DNA of 64,000 nt from Chrysopilus asiliformis (taxonomy: Eukaryota; Arthropoda; Insecta; Diptera; Rhagionidae). Within the stretch, counting starts at the first letter, position 1, and each line of letters starts with the position of its first letter. Both the position numbers and the translations under genes were made by a program. Below the pieces are notes generated by a model, which saw only the letters and a program-made list of their open reading frames with translations, was not told the origin of the DNA and did no database searches. The stretch lies in assembly GCA_964034945.1 (NCBI GenBank), contig OZ035960.1, positions 66,991,936 through 67,055,935 on the forward strand, in the 5' to 3' direction. Below are positions 31,625 through 42,455 of the stretch, in pieces.

Positions 31625-34600
31625 TAACACGACATTCCATACTGTCTGATCAGTGCAGTGAGTTAGAAGTTGGACTACCATGCGCCAGGCCCGGGTTCAA
31701 TTCTTATCGATGACAAATTCTTTTTTTTTTCTTTTCAAATTTTTTTTTTTGATTTTTTTACTTTTATTAATATATTATTACTTAATTTATCTTTAAGTTT
31801 ACATTTTTACTCCTAAATAAGTGTTAGACTACAATGCGCCAGATGTGCGGGTTCGATTCCGAGTGGTGACAAAATGTTTTTTTTTTAATTTTTTTTTTTT
31901 GACCTTAAATTACTTATTTTATTTATATTATACTTCTTTAGGCGCGTTGGGTGATTTTTGGATGGGTAAAATCTCATGAGTTCGCGTCACCGACATGCTT
32001 ATTTAACAGCTTAAGAATGCTGTGATTCGCTTTCATTTGATTTTTTTATACAGAAAAAATTGATTTTTTTTGGTAGACAGTACAGAGCAAAATAAAATTA
32101 GCGAGGAAATTTCTGAACAGCACGTGACTTTGTTATACAACAAAAAATCGATTTTTTTTTTTTGGAAAATTTCATACGGCAAAATAAAATGAGACAGAAA
32201 ATCTCTGAACAGCGCGTGACTTTGTTATACAACAAAAAATTAAATATCTAGCCATTTTTTGTATAAGAATATCATGCGCTGTTCAGGAATTCAAACCTTA
32301 GTATACATAATTAACTTTTATTTAAAATTTACTGTTTATTAGCATATATTTTCGAAATTTCAGGTTAAAAAATATATAGGCATAAATACACGACAAAATT
32401 ACCTTACATATATTATTGTTTTCACTTCTGTTGGCAGTCCCCAATGACTGCCTGTTTTTTTATTACTTAATTTATCTTTAAAATTTATATTCTTACTACT
32501 GAATAAGTGTAAACTACATCGCGCCAGGTACGGGTTCAATTCTGAGCGGTGGCAAAATATTTTTTTTTTATTTTTTTTTTGTTGAAATTGAGTTTTTTAA
32601 ACGTAAAATTAAGAATATCTGTTACGCATCGTCTTTTATTGGAAAAAGTGAAAACCATCTTCTCTATATATAAAATCGTTTAACCTGACGCCCAGCCCAA
32701 ACCCCTGAAGATAGAGACTTGAAACTTTCAGAATATGTCCCAACCATCGCGTAGGCGCTCACTAAGACGAGATTTTTCGAAATTTTAGCACTAAGGGGGT
32801 GAACGGGAGGTAAAGGGTGTTTGGGTGTTTTTAAACCGTGATTTTCGCCATGAATCCTGCTCAATAGGAGGCTGAAAAGTATCACTCGGGGATTTTTGGG
32901 GTCGCTGATCACGAATCCGGTGTTAGATTTTCAAAATTCAAAACGGAAGGTCCTGTAAGGATAATGCAAATATCCGTTTTCCCATTTTTTCCGGGAAAAA
33001 TGTCATTAGGGGATTATCGGGGTCGCTGATCACGAATCTATATATTTAAAAGGCAAAGCGATTTTGTTTGGATTTCTTTCCGCAGAGCTCCAGCGGCTCC
33101 GATTTCGATGATCCTTTTTAAATGAAAGCTCTATAGCTGTAGATATTTTAATAATACTTTATTAGTTATTTCCCTTTCAAAATTATGAATATGCCACTAA
33201 CTAAGTCTTCAATGTTAAAACGACATTCCGTACTGTCTGATTAGTGCAGTGATTTAGAAGTTGGACTGCCATGCGCCAAGCACCGGGTTCAATTCCTATC
33301 GGTGCAAAATTCTTTTTTTTTCTTTTCAATTTTTTTTTGTTGATCTATTTACTTTTTTTAATATTTTATTACTTAATTTATCTTTAAGTTTACATTTTTA
33401 CTCCTGAATAAGTGTTAGACTAAAATGCGCCAGATGTGCGGGTTCGATTCCGAGTGGTGGCAAAATGTTTTTTTTTAATTTTTTTTTTGACCTTAAATTA
33501 TTTATTTTATTTATATTATACTTCGTTAGGCGCGTTGTGCGATTTTTGGATGGGTAAAACCTTGAGTTCGCGTCACCGACATGCTAATTTAACAGCTTAA
33601 CCCATTTTTCGCCGCTCTTAGACGCGTGGGAATTTTTCCATCAAAATTCGTGTGGAAGCTACTTTTGGGTCGAATATGACTTTCAAAAAGTTTCAGAATT
33701 TTCCGACCCACAGTTTTCCGGAAAATTGTGGTAAAAATTCTTAACCACGACAAATAGCCAATACTCTGATATGCTCAATATGTGGTATTTTTTCCAGAAA
33801 AACGTGAAAATTTTTATTGATTTTGGAATAAAAATGATCTAAGGACTCAACCCCTTGCGGTACATTCTTCGAAAAAATAAACAAAAATGTGAAAAAAGGT
33901 TTTGTAGTACGAATTCTTACCAATGGCGAGAAACGAGTATTTTTACGTTTCTGGGAGGGTTTTTGTCTGTTTTGTGGCCAAAAGTGGGAAAATCCAATTA
34001 CCCAATCAACGAAAAAGTAATTTGATGAGCTTTGATGAACATTCAAAGTTGTGGTAAGAATTCTTACCGGGTGGTGAATAAATGGGTTAAGAATGCTGAT
34101 TTGCTTTCATTTGATTTTTTTATACAGAAAAAATCGATTTTTTTTGAAGACTGTATAGAGCAAAATAAAATTAGAGAGGAAATTTCAGAATAGCACATGA
34201 CTTTCTTACACAAAAAAAAACGATTTTTTTTTTTGGAAAATATCATACAGCAAAATAAAATGAGACAGAAATTTTTTTTTGGGAAAATATATACAGCAAA
34301 ATAAAATTACACAGAAAATTTCTGGACAGCACGTGGCATTCTTATACAGAAAGAATTAAATATCTGTAGCTATTTGTTGTATAAGAAAATCATGTGCTGC
34401 TCAGGAATTCAAACCTTAATATGCATATTGACTTTTATTTGACATTTACTGCTTATTAGCATATATTTTCAAAATTTCAGGTTGAAAAATATATAGGTAC
34501 ACGACAAAATTACCTTACATATTATTGTTTTCACTTCTGTTGGTCCCCCATGACTGCCTGTTTTTTATTACTTAATTTATCTTTAAAATTTATATTCTTA

Positions 34601-34655
34601 CTACTGAATAAGTGTAAACTACATCGCGCCAGGTACGGGTTCAATTCTAAGCGGT
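31625..34655 (+). repeat. Repeated tRNA-like (pol III box B) modules in the Helitron
   Basis: Six short modules end with a box-B-like sequence GGTTC(A/G)ATTC near 31691, 31850, 32531, 33285, 33441 and 34638. They are preceded by TGCGCCAG or CGCGCCAG at a fixed distance and followed by T-runs. In two of them (about 31655 and 33240) an upstream AGTGCAGTGA(G/T)TTAGAAG could serve as box A. They look like fragments of tRNA-derived SINE heads duplicated with the Helitron. I see no full cloverleaf. Confidence 0.4.
33601..34086. mobile_element. piggyBac-type MITE with preserved empty site
   Basis: A 486-bp insert has TTAA on both sides (33597-33600, 34087-34090) and inverted ends CCCATTTTTCGCC / CCCATTTATTCACC. 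The tandem Helitron copy has the uninterrupted sequence AACAGCTTAAGAATGCTG at about 32005-32022, with a single TTAA, proving both borders. There is no coding capacity of note. Confidence 0.88.
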
Positions 34656-35154
34656 GGCAAAATATTTTTTTTTTGTTGAAATTGAGTCTTTATTGGAAAA
34701 AGTGAAAACCATCTGCTCTATATATAAAATCGTTTAACCTGACGCCCAGCCCAAACCCCTCAAGATAGAGACTTGAAACTTTCAAAATATGTCCCAACCA
34801 TCGAGATTTTTCGAAATTTTATAGCTAAGGGGATGAACGGGGGGTAAAGGGGGTTTGAGTGTTTTTAAACCGTGATTTTCGCCATGAATCCTGCTCAATA
34901 GGAGGCTGAAAAGTACCACTCGGGGATTTTTGGGGTCGCTGATCACGAATCCGGTGTTAGATTTTCAAAATTCATAACGGAAGGTCCTGTAAGGATAATG
35001 CAAATATCCGTTTTCCCATTTTTCCGGGAAAAAATGTCATTAGGGGGTTTTCGGGGTCGCTGATCACGAATCTATATATTTAAAAGGCAAAGCGATTTTG
35101 TTTGGATTTCTTTCCGCAGTGCTCCAGCGGCTCCGATTTTGATGATCCTTATTT

Positions 35155-35960
35155 TAAAACATAACAAAAGCTATAATTGCCAATCTAACAATTAGTGAAA
35201 ACCCGTATGGTGATATTCGTATCTAAATTCGAACAGTTGTTAAAACAAGATTTTTTAAAATTTATTCCAATCGGATTTTGATGTATGGGAGTTTTATGTA
35301 GAATCATATCCTAAGTAACTTTTGTTCTTGCACTTTTTTGATAAGATACACAGTTTTTGAGATATTCACAAAAAACATTTTCGTTTGTATATCGTCATCA
35401 ACTCAAGCTCTGATTAGTCAATTATAAAATCTCTGCGATGAAAAATCCCAAGTCAAGACACGGTTTTAGCTTGCCCGTGAGGAGGCTGAAAAACTAATTG
35501 GGTATTAGAGTGTTTAGAATGATAAAAAAAAATTGAATTTAGCATGTCCGTCCGTCCGTCTGTCCGTCCGTCACTCTGTGGCGCGGATTGCCGGCGCACG
35601 GATTGAGCTACAGGCTTTAATTTTTAAGCAGATGCGTTTTTCGTAAAATGCGAGGCTAAGTTCGTTCATGGGCAAAAATGAACCATTAGGGGGTACCCCC
35701 CATACGAACGAAAACGTTTTTTGCGAATATCTCAAAAACATTTTATCTAAAAAGTCCAAGAACAAAAGTTATTTAGGATATGATTCTAAATAAAACTCCC
35801 ATACATCAAAGTCCTATTGGAACAAATTTTAAAAAATCTTATTAGAAAGTTTGACTTCAAACTGGAATTTTGATACAACTGTTCGAATTTTGATAGGAAT
35901 ATCACAATAGGAATATCACAATAGGAATATCACAAGGAATATTATAGGTTTTGTTATGCT
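35155..35960. repeat. DINE-like fragments in inverted arrangement
   Basis: 35155-35400 carries the 3' end of the DINE-like repeat in reverse (AAAACATAACAAAAGCTATAATTGCC). 35535-35960 carries its middle and 3' part forward (TCCGTCCGTC, GGCGCGGATTGCCGGCGCACGG, TTTTGTTATG). The short repeat 'ATAGGAATATCACA' is tandem at about 35900-35935. Confidence 0.65.
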
Positions 35961-37039
35961 TAAAATTTATGTTTGTCCGTCTGTCTGTTTGTCGGTCGGT
36001 ATTTCTGTCTGTTTGACTGAATGTTTGTTCCGGCATCACGCAAAAACGGCGCGGCCGATTTTGATCAAACTTTGCACACAGGTACAGTTATTGACAAGAA
36101 TAAAGGATATGATTCTTTTTGATGTCAATCACCGTTTCTTCTGATATCTCTTACTCAAGGGTGTCGGATCCAGTTTAATAGCAACCCCTTTCCCTCTCTT
36201 GAAACCTTTTTATGCGCTTAAGGGTTTCGGATCCGGTTTTGACCATGAGAGAGGTCAGCCCGCAGGAAAAATTTTTGCTCACTAATATCTACCCCTCTTT
36301 TTTATGTATAGTATCTTTTTTCGGACAAAAAACAGTATATTTCACCTAAAAATTTAAAAAAGCAGTAAATCGATTTGAAAAAACAGTATTTTTCGCAGTA
36401 TAAATTTTATTCAATGAAAATTTGTGTCTTTGCTCTTAATTTCGGCATTTTTATTCTTTTAAATTAACAATGGAAAGCAAAATCAAAGTAACGCGTTCTG
36501 AAGAAGGATGAATAATGACAAGACAGTAATCGATGGGGAAAGGAAGAAGCGAATCTATATGACATGTTGCCATAAATACTTCGCTGTTCGTCGTTTGAAT
36601 GTATTTACACTTGCCATGTGTTGCCACTGTTTTGTGTTGCCACTGACGTTTTGCATTGCTATTAATAAATTTGAATTTCGAAACGTTAAAGAATTAAAGT
36701 TTTCTGAGTATTTAAATACAGTATTTTGGGGAAAAAAGCAATTATGCAGTATTGGAGTCTGAAAAACAATATAATACTGCGAAAAACAGTATAGACACCA
36801 TCGTTATGTATATCCCTCACCTGCTATCTTCTGCAATTCTAAAGGGATTTGGTGCTTCAATGTATGACGTGAATTAAAAAGAATAACATTTCCCACAATA
36901 TTGTCTTTCCCCGTGTGGATAACCACCTTTTACCATTATTGAATATATTGTAAGTAAACAGTACGATTTTGTAATACACCGTTGGGTCACAAAGAAAAAT
37001 GTCTCTAAAAAAATTTCCCTTTTTTTGGGTTAACTACAT

Positions 37040-37272
37040 ATATGCATTTGACTCGAGGCCGAAGGCCGAGTAAAGAGGAAGGCGAGAGCTGAAATATATT
37101 TAAATAATTTTACGTAACATCTCCATACCTCAAATTCCAACAATTCAAGCGCGAGGGGCGAGGCCGAAGGCCGAGTAGTTGTGGAGGCCGTAGGCCGACG
37201 GGGGCAGGGAGGCCGAAGGCCGACCTGCGGAAGGGGGATGAACCGCGAAGCGGTTCGGGGCGCAGCCCCTAG
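37040..37272 (+). repeat. GC-rich hairpin-rich 3' end of the Helitron
   Basis: The block is far more GC-rich than its surroundings and holds several copies of GAGGCCGAAGGCCGA, each a small hairpin, ending in the terminal hairpin and CTAG. It probably marks the element's replication terminator region. Confidence 0.6.
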
Positions 37273-37319
37273 TACCACATTATTAGTTGTTATTTATTTA
37301 AATAAAAAAAAACTATTTA

Positions 37320-37524
37320 AAGGACACTCTAAGCGTGTTTCGATCTGTTCTAATACACATAAAGTCATATCCTTCGTTAGACGGAATCGTTGGTAGAAAT
37401 CGAGTTTTTCAAAGCTATGAAAGTATTCTTTTCTTTCATAAATCTTCCTCGGAATTCGTACTTCTATAATTTCAACTATTTCGCAATCGTCTTCTAATAA
37501 ATCCGGGAGCTCAAATTCCATCAT
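37320..37524 (-). pseudogene. Harbinger transposase, first exon
   Basis: About 68 residues from ATG at 37524: 'MMEFELPDLLEDD', then 'YQRFRLTKDMTLCVLEQIE', the N-terminal helical domain typical of HARBI1-like proteins. It should join exon 2 ('NNSIAPINQLL') at 31397 across the intron that received the Helitron. A donor is not clear: the sequence runs AATAG followed by a T-run, where a GT may have been lost. Confidence 0.75.
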
Positions 37525-37751
37525 TGTCTTTCCCACCACAAATGAATTGAAATGTCACTTTTACACCATAACCTCAAAAACTTCGTAAGCACTACTTAAA
37601 AGCCTTATGATCTACTATATCTTCCCCCTAAATAAAGTTCGACTTAGTAAAAATTAGGACATACTTTTTATTTCGTGCAAACCCTTAAGTTATACTTACA
37701 GTCTTTAAGACTAACTTAAAGAGTTATGCCTTTTTCAGCAAACGGGCCTAA

Positions 37752-38795
37752 GAGGTATAAGAAAATTTAGTTGTCTGGAACTTTAAAGTGAATTTTCCCA
37801 ATAATGTTTTATTTTTTCGAAAAAAGGCGTATTTGCAACTAAGCGTTTCGGAAACGTTTCTTTGTAACCCAATTGAAGCCATAAAAAAATGGGTTTCACT
37901 AAACCTCCCCGGAAACATGAAGGTATCGAATGAGTTTCTAAGTAACCTCTTTTTGACGTGGATACGTCTTGGATTTTGGTTATGGGGGTACAAATTAAAA
38001 AATCGGCTTGCTGCCATGATAACAAATTTGCAATCGATGATACTCGATAGTTTGTGGTGACATCCCAACAGGAACTGTCTTATAAGATCCGGCCTACATT
38101 AAAGCATTGTTTAGGGTATTTTGTTATGTTAAACTATGTTCTATGTGTTTGCTGCTTGTAGTACAGATTTCACATTTATACTCTTTTTTATGTTTTCTTT
38201 GTGTTATTGAATATTTGGACGAGGCACAGGAAAGAGAACACGGCGAAGTATGTTGAGGTTGAGTGAAAGCTTTTACTCTTGATTGTTTCTCTTCTCTATA
38301 TGGGTTCTGGTTCTGGAAATTCATTTTACTTGATTGTTTCTCTTGATTGCCCAGTGTTTCGTTTAATTTCTGTATACGAGTTGTGTGAGCAGGCGGATTG
38401 TGTTTAAGATTTTAGTTGCTATAAATTGAAATTGCTTTGTTGTTTTTATCGTGTAATTTTATTTTAGTTTGATTTTTATTTGTTTTTCATCTATGGGCGT
38501 TTTCATGAATGCAAGTTCTGCAAATAACACAAAAGATTTTGATAATAATAAACCCAGTTATATGTTATTCGTTTAGTTAGTTTACTTTCGCAAATTACTG
38601 AACAACTAAGTATTATGGGGAGATGGAAGAAAATGTTTTGTGCAATTTGCGCAACTTCCGAGTATATTTTTTTTTGAAAATGCCCTATAACATTTTAGAA
38701 TTAAACATTTGTTTGTTGTGTTGCAAGTGAAATTTGATTTTTAGGTACGAGATGCCGAAATTCACCAAACGGAAAGGTACATCCCGTAATGGGCA
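37752..38795. other. DNA right of the Harbinger element, no gene recognised
   Basis: A 90-codon plus-strand frame (37788-38060) has no recognisable domain. A 26-bp phrase, roughly GTTTCGGAAACGTTTCTTTGTA, recurs at about 39112. Otherwise featureless. Confidence 0.45.
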
Positions 38796-38930
38796 CCTTA
38801 TACGTTCAATATATTGAACAATATTTTGGTTGTGTTCAATATATTGAACGTGTAAGGACTATATTGAAGCGATCCATACGATTTTGAATACCCTTCAATA
38901 TATTGAAGCAAAAATATTGAACGTGTAAGG
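38796..38930. mobile_element. Short palindromic MITE-like repeat
   Basis: Inverted ends CCTTATACGTTCAATAT / CCTTACACGTTCAATAT bound 135 bp that also contain three TTCAATATATTGAA palindromes. The target duplication is unclear. Confidence 0.55.
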
Positions 38931-39693
38931 CAGGTCTAAACATAACATTACGGTCAATCAAATTGTTTCTTTAGTTTCCTTTTCACTAAAATTTCTTACT
39001 TAAATATCTATTGGTGATCGTTTTAGGCGGATCCACGTCTTCTCGCCGTCTCTACGAGACAGACACCTTGTTTTTTTTTCCATCCATTACAAATTGGTTA
39101 CGAAATAAGTGTTTCGAAAACGTTTCTTTGTAGCCTGTAACAGCAAAGTTGAGAGTAGTTTTCAGTGCACCTTACTACAGACCGAAAGGTTCTATCCGTG
39201 TTACAAGACAACCATAAATTTCAGGACGTTAAAAATAAGTTTCAAAATAGCAATTTCACATACGTTACTTGGTAACTAGTTACATAGTAACCAATATGTA
39301 CCCAATTTTGCCAAGCTCGAGAAGTTACACTGTAACCACGGTTACAAATTGTTTCTTGGGATTGTTTCAATCCCAAGAGAGATCTATATGCATCATTAAA
39401 CAAACGTATGCGAGTTTATTGTGGGGTTAAATTTGTTTTTAGGCCTGTAACCCGAATGTAGTGGCAATAAATTTTAAAATCCAAAACCCATGTAATTACC
39501 AGCTAGAGTATGAATAGCTTCTTTTTCTCGCGGCGTGGTATTTTCCGTTTTCGTATAATAGCTTTATTGCTGTAGAAATAGTATTCAATGTCCACATACC
39601 TGTGACACCAAAGACACAACCTTTGTAAACACAATGCAAAAATTGATTATGAAACCTACCCCATATCGATTAATCTAGACAAAATCGAATATA
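38931..39693. other. Non-coding stretch with GTAAC-rich patch
   Basis: No gene recognised. At 39260-39345 the motif GTAAC/GTTAC recurs in both orientations, including GGTAACTAGTTAC. Confidence 0.4.
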
Positions 39694-39819
39694 TCTATAT
39701 ATATATAAATGGATGTTTGTCTGTTGGTTTGTCTGTCCGTTTGAGATTACAAAACTTAAAAACTACTGGACCGATTTTGACGCGGTTTTTTGCAAAATGA
39801 TCTGCGTTGCCAGGAGCAG

Positions 39820-40486
39820 GGGCCTTATCATATATCTCGAATCGAAAATCAAATCGACTCGAACGCCGTACTCGAAAACGAATCGCATCGGTATCATGTA
39901 AAACTTTCGTTTCGAATAAAATGTACTGCCATAAATTAATCGAAAACAAGGAACCTGCTGGTAGCTTGATAAATTCGTGCTTATATTTAGCTGTCAATAT
40001 TAGCTATACGATTTCAAATTGTTTACTAATTTTTCCGTTTTTTTTGTTGTTGAAAAAATAATAAGTGTCGGGCATTTTCAAGTGTCGGGATTTCAGTGAT
40101 GAAAGTGATGACGGCGTTTCTAGTCCAAGGATTATCAGAAAATCTGTATGGAATAAAAGTGATCCATTAGCGCTGCCTCCAAAATGGTATACAAAATGAT
40201 AAAGTGGAGTTATAGGATGTGTTGATGGAACACACATCAACATTATTGGACCAAAGGACAACGAACATTTATATTTCATTTATATTTAGTATTTAAAATT
40301 CCCTTAAATGAAATAAAAAAACATTAAAACTACTCATATTTCGTTTTCGAGTCTCAAATCCGACGACTGCATTCGAGTAAATTTCCGAAAATGAATGACA
40401 AATATTTGATCGAAATCGAGTTAGCTGATACCGTTTCAGAATTTTCCGTACATTTCACTTTCGATTCGAGTTCCCTGATAAGGCCC
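39820..40486. mobile_element. Harbinger-like non-autonomous element inside the Helitron
   Basis: A 667-bp insert has ends GGGCCTTATCA (39820-39830 and complement at 40476-40486) and 3-bp duplication CAG (39817-39819, 40487-40489). The inverted similarity extends inward through CTCGAATCGAAA. On the plus strand at about 40210-40288 it retains a transposase scrap, 'IGCVDGTHINIIGPKDNEH', which contains the first catalytic Asp region of the superfamily. The rest of the gene is missing. The TIR differs from that of the large Harbinger at 24945, so it is a separate family. Confidence 0.78.
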
Positions 40487-40499
40487 CAGGTTTTTAGCT

Positions 40500-41725
40500 A
40501 TGTTAGATTTTAAAATTCGAAACCGAAGGTCCTTTAAGGATAACGGAAGTATCCTTTTTCCCATTTTTCTCCGGAAAAATTGCCATTATGGGGTTTTTGG
40601 GGTCACTGATCACGAATCCGATATTAGATTTTCAAAATTCGACACGAAAGGTTCTGTAAGGATAAATATCCTTTTTCCCGTTTTTCCCCGGAAAAATCGG
40701 CATAAGAGGGTTTTTGGGGTCGCTGATCACGAATCCGGTGTTGGAATTTCAAAATTCGAAACGGAAGGTCCTGTAAGGATAACGCAAATATCCTTTTTCC
40801 CATTTTTCCCCGGGAAAATGGGCATTATGTTTGAGATCGCTTAACACGAATCCGATATTAGATTTTCAAAATTCGACACGAAAGGTTCTGTAAGGATAAA
40901 TATCCTTTTTCCCGTTTTTCCCCGGAAAATCGGCTTAAAAGGTTTTTTAGGGTCGCTGATCACGAATCTGGTGTTGGAACTTCAAAATTAGAAACGGAAG
41001 GTCCTGTAAGGATAACGAAAATATCATTTTTCCCAGCCATTATGGGGTTTTTGGGTTCGCTGATCACGAATCCGGTGTTGGAATTTCAAAATTCGAAACG
41101 GAAGGTCCTGTAAGGAAAACGCAAATATCCGTTTTCTAATTTTGTCTCCGAAAAACTGGCTGTAGGGTGTTTCCGAGGTCGCTGATCACGAGCTGGCTGT
41201 TGGAATTTCAAAATTCGAAACGGAAGGTCCTGTAAGGATAATGCAAATATCCTTTTTCCCATTTTCCCCGGAAAAATTGCCATTATGGGGTCTTGGGGTC
41301 GCTGATCACGAATCTGGTGTTGGAATTTCAAAATTCGAAACGGAAGGTCCTGTAAGGATAACGCAAATATGCTTTTTCCCATTTTTCCCCGGGAAAATGG
41401 GCATTATGTTTGAGATCGCTTAACACGAATCCGATATTAGATTTTCAAAATTCGACACGAAAGGTTCTGTAAGGATAAATATCCTTTTTCCCGTTTTTCC
41501 CCGGAAAAATCGGCTTAAAAGGTTTTTTAGGGTCGCTGATCACGAATCTGGTGTTGGAATTTCAAAATTCTAACCGAAAAGTCCTGTAAGGATAACGCAA
41601 ATATCCTTTTTCCCGTTTTTCCCCGGAAAAATCGGCATAAGGGGGTTTTTAGGGTCGCTGATCACGAATCTGGATTTGGAATTTCAAAATCCGAAACGGA
41701 AGGTCCTGCAAGGATAACATTTTTT
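40500..41725. repeat. Minisatellite, 11 units of about 118 bp
   Basis: Each unit contains GGGGTCGCTGATCACGAATC, then TTTCAAAATTCGAAACGGAAG, GTCCTGTAAGGATAA and CCTTTTTCCC-TTTTTCCCCGG. The CTGTAAGGA anchor recurs at about 40537, 40655, 40771, 40890, 41006, 41108, 41229, 41348, 41469, 41585 and 41706, giving a period of 116-121 bp with one shorter unit. Some units are alternately of a GATTAGATTTTC type and a GTTGGAATTTC type. Related units occur near 32900, 34950, 51060 and, inverted, 63450. Confidence 0.9.
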
Positions 41726-41878
41726 CCCAAAACTTTTTAAGTTATTTATGGTTTTTTGGCATTCTAAAATTTATACAAAAAACTTTTACCTGCCAACGTA
41801 GGGTCTGCTAGTATTACCTATGCGTACAAATATTTTTAAAATAAAATTACCTGCAAGAACTGAGTTGATACATACAAT

Positions 41879-42447
41879 CAGTGTTCAAAACGCTCCCATT
41901 TGTAGTCTTTCGTTCTGCTCCCAAGGAGGGATTGAAATCAATGGAAAATAAAAATCACTCTAGAGAACGAAATTCGGCATTTCAATAAAACACTCCCAAG
42001 AACGAGAACGAAATTATGGTTTTTACGTTCTTGTTCTTAGATCTTTACATTTGCATTTTGTTTTTACAGAACGTTAATGCTGGGAGCGAAATATCGTTCT
42101 CTCACTAGTAAAATACATACTTATATGTGTGTGTGCATCATACCAAAAAGCCATCGCTCGAGGCTTTCATTCATTTTTATGCGAGACCCACAAACCGCTT
42201 TGAACAAGGAGCGAAAACGTAAATAGAAATCATTTCGTTCTTAACTTGGGATGTGCACCGATCGTTCCGACTCCTAGGAACAGTACCGCGGAGCTGAAAA
42301 TTTCTCTCTTTAAAGAACGATTTCGCTTGCAAATCATTTTCGTTTTTGAGAACGTGAGTTGGAAACCGCAGCAAACGTTCTTGTCGTTGGGAGCGAAACT
42401 TTTAAGAGCGAAAAGAACGATATAACAAAATAAAGTTTTGAACACTG
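41879..42447. mobile_element. hAT-type MITE
   Basis: A 569-bp element has inverted ends CAGTGTTCAAAAC and an 8-bp duplication CATACAAT (41871-41878, 42448-42455). An 8-bp duplication and CAGNG terminus are hAT hallmarks. GAACGA and its complement TCGTTC recur many times inside, typical of subterminal transposase-binding repeats. It has no transposase. Confidence 0.9.
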
Positions 42448-42455
42448 CATACAAT

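Larger units (their letters stand above)
31411..37272 (+). mobile_element. 5.9-kb composite Helitron in the Harbinger transposase gene
   Basis: It starts with TC after A (A|TCTATATATTTAAAAGG) and ends CTAG before T at 37269-37272. The 3' end has a perfect hairpin AACCGC-GAA-GCGGTT (37241-37255) 13 bp upstream of CTAG, as Helitrons do. It lies just outside the acceptor of transposase exon 2. No Rep/helicase gene is present. The interior is a head-to-tail series: start-like sequences TCTATATATTTAAAAGG recur at 33036 and 35071, and TCTATATATAAAATCG at about 32661 and 34718. Other repeats (a MITE, DINE-like fragments) lie inside. Confidence 0.75.
24945..37748. mobile_element. Harbinger/PIF DNA transposon, interrupted twice
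   Basis: Perfect 16-bp terminal inverted repeats, GGCCCGTTTGCTGAAA at 24945-24960 and its complement at 37733-37748, are flanked by the 3-bp duplication TAA. Inside are a plus-strand Myb-like gene and a minus-strand DDE transposase, the usual two genes of this superfamily. Removing the Penelope-like insertion (3.9 kb) and the Helitron (5.9 kb) leaves about 3.0 kb, the expected size. Exon structure is preserved, so it was probably intact before the insertions. Confidence 0.93.
39694..41811 (+). mobile_element. Helitron-like element carrying a minisatellite
   Basis: It starts A|TCTATATATATATAAATGG and ends CTAG|T at 41808-41811. The 5' body has 'GTTTGTCTGTTGGTTTGTCTG' and 'CTACTGGACCGATTTTGA'. 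The end hairpin is degenerate. A nested Harbinger-like element occupies 39820-40486, and most of the remainder is an 11-unit tandem array. Confidence 0.65.

Noticed and set aside
31640..31705. Possible tRNA gene
   Set aside because: A box-B-like sequence is present but no full cloverleaf or acceptor stem; treated as tRNA-like repeat.
33741..34046. 101-codon minus-strand frame
   Set aside because: Lies wholly within the 486-bp MITE and has no recognisable domain.
37788..38060. 90-codon frame right of the Harbinger element
   Set aside because: No domain, no clear coding character, no exon signals; overlapping frames are equally long.
40500..41725. Regular repeats that could suggest a CRISPR array
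   Set aside because: Units are tandem and similar along their whole 118 bp with no unique spacers, in an insect Helitron.
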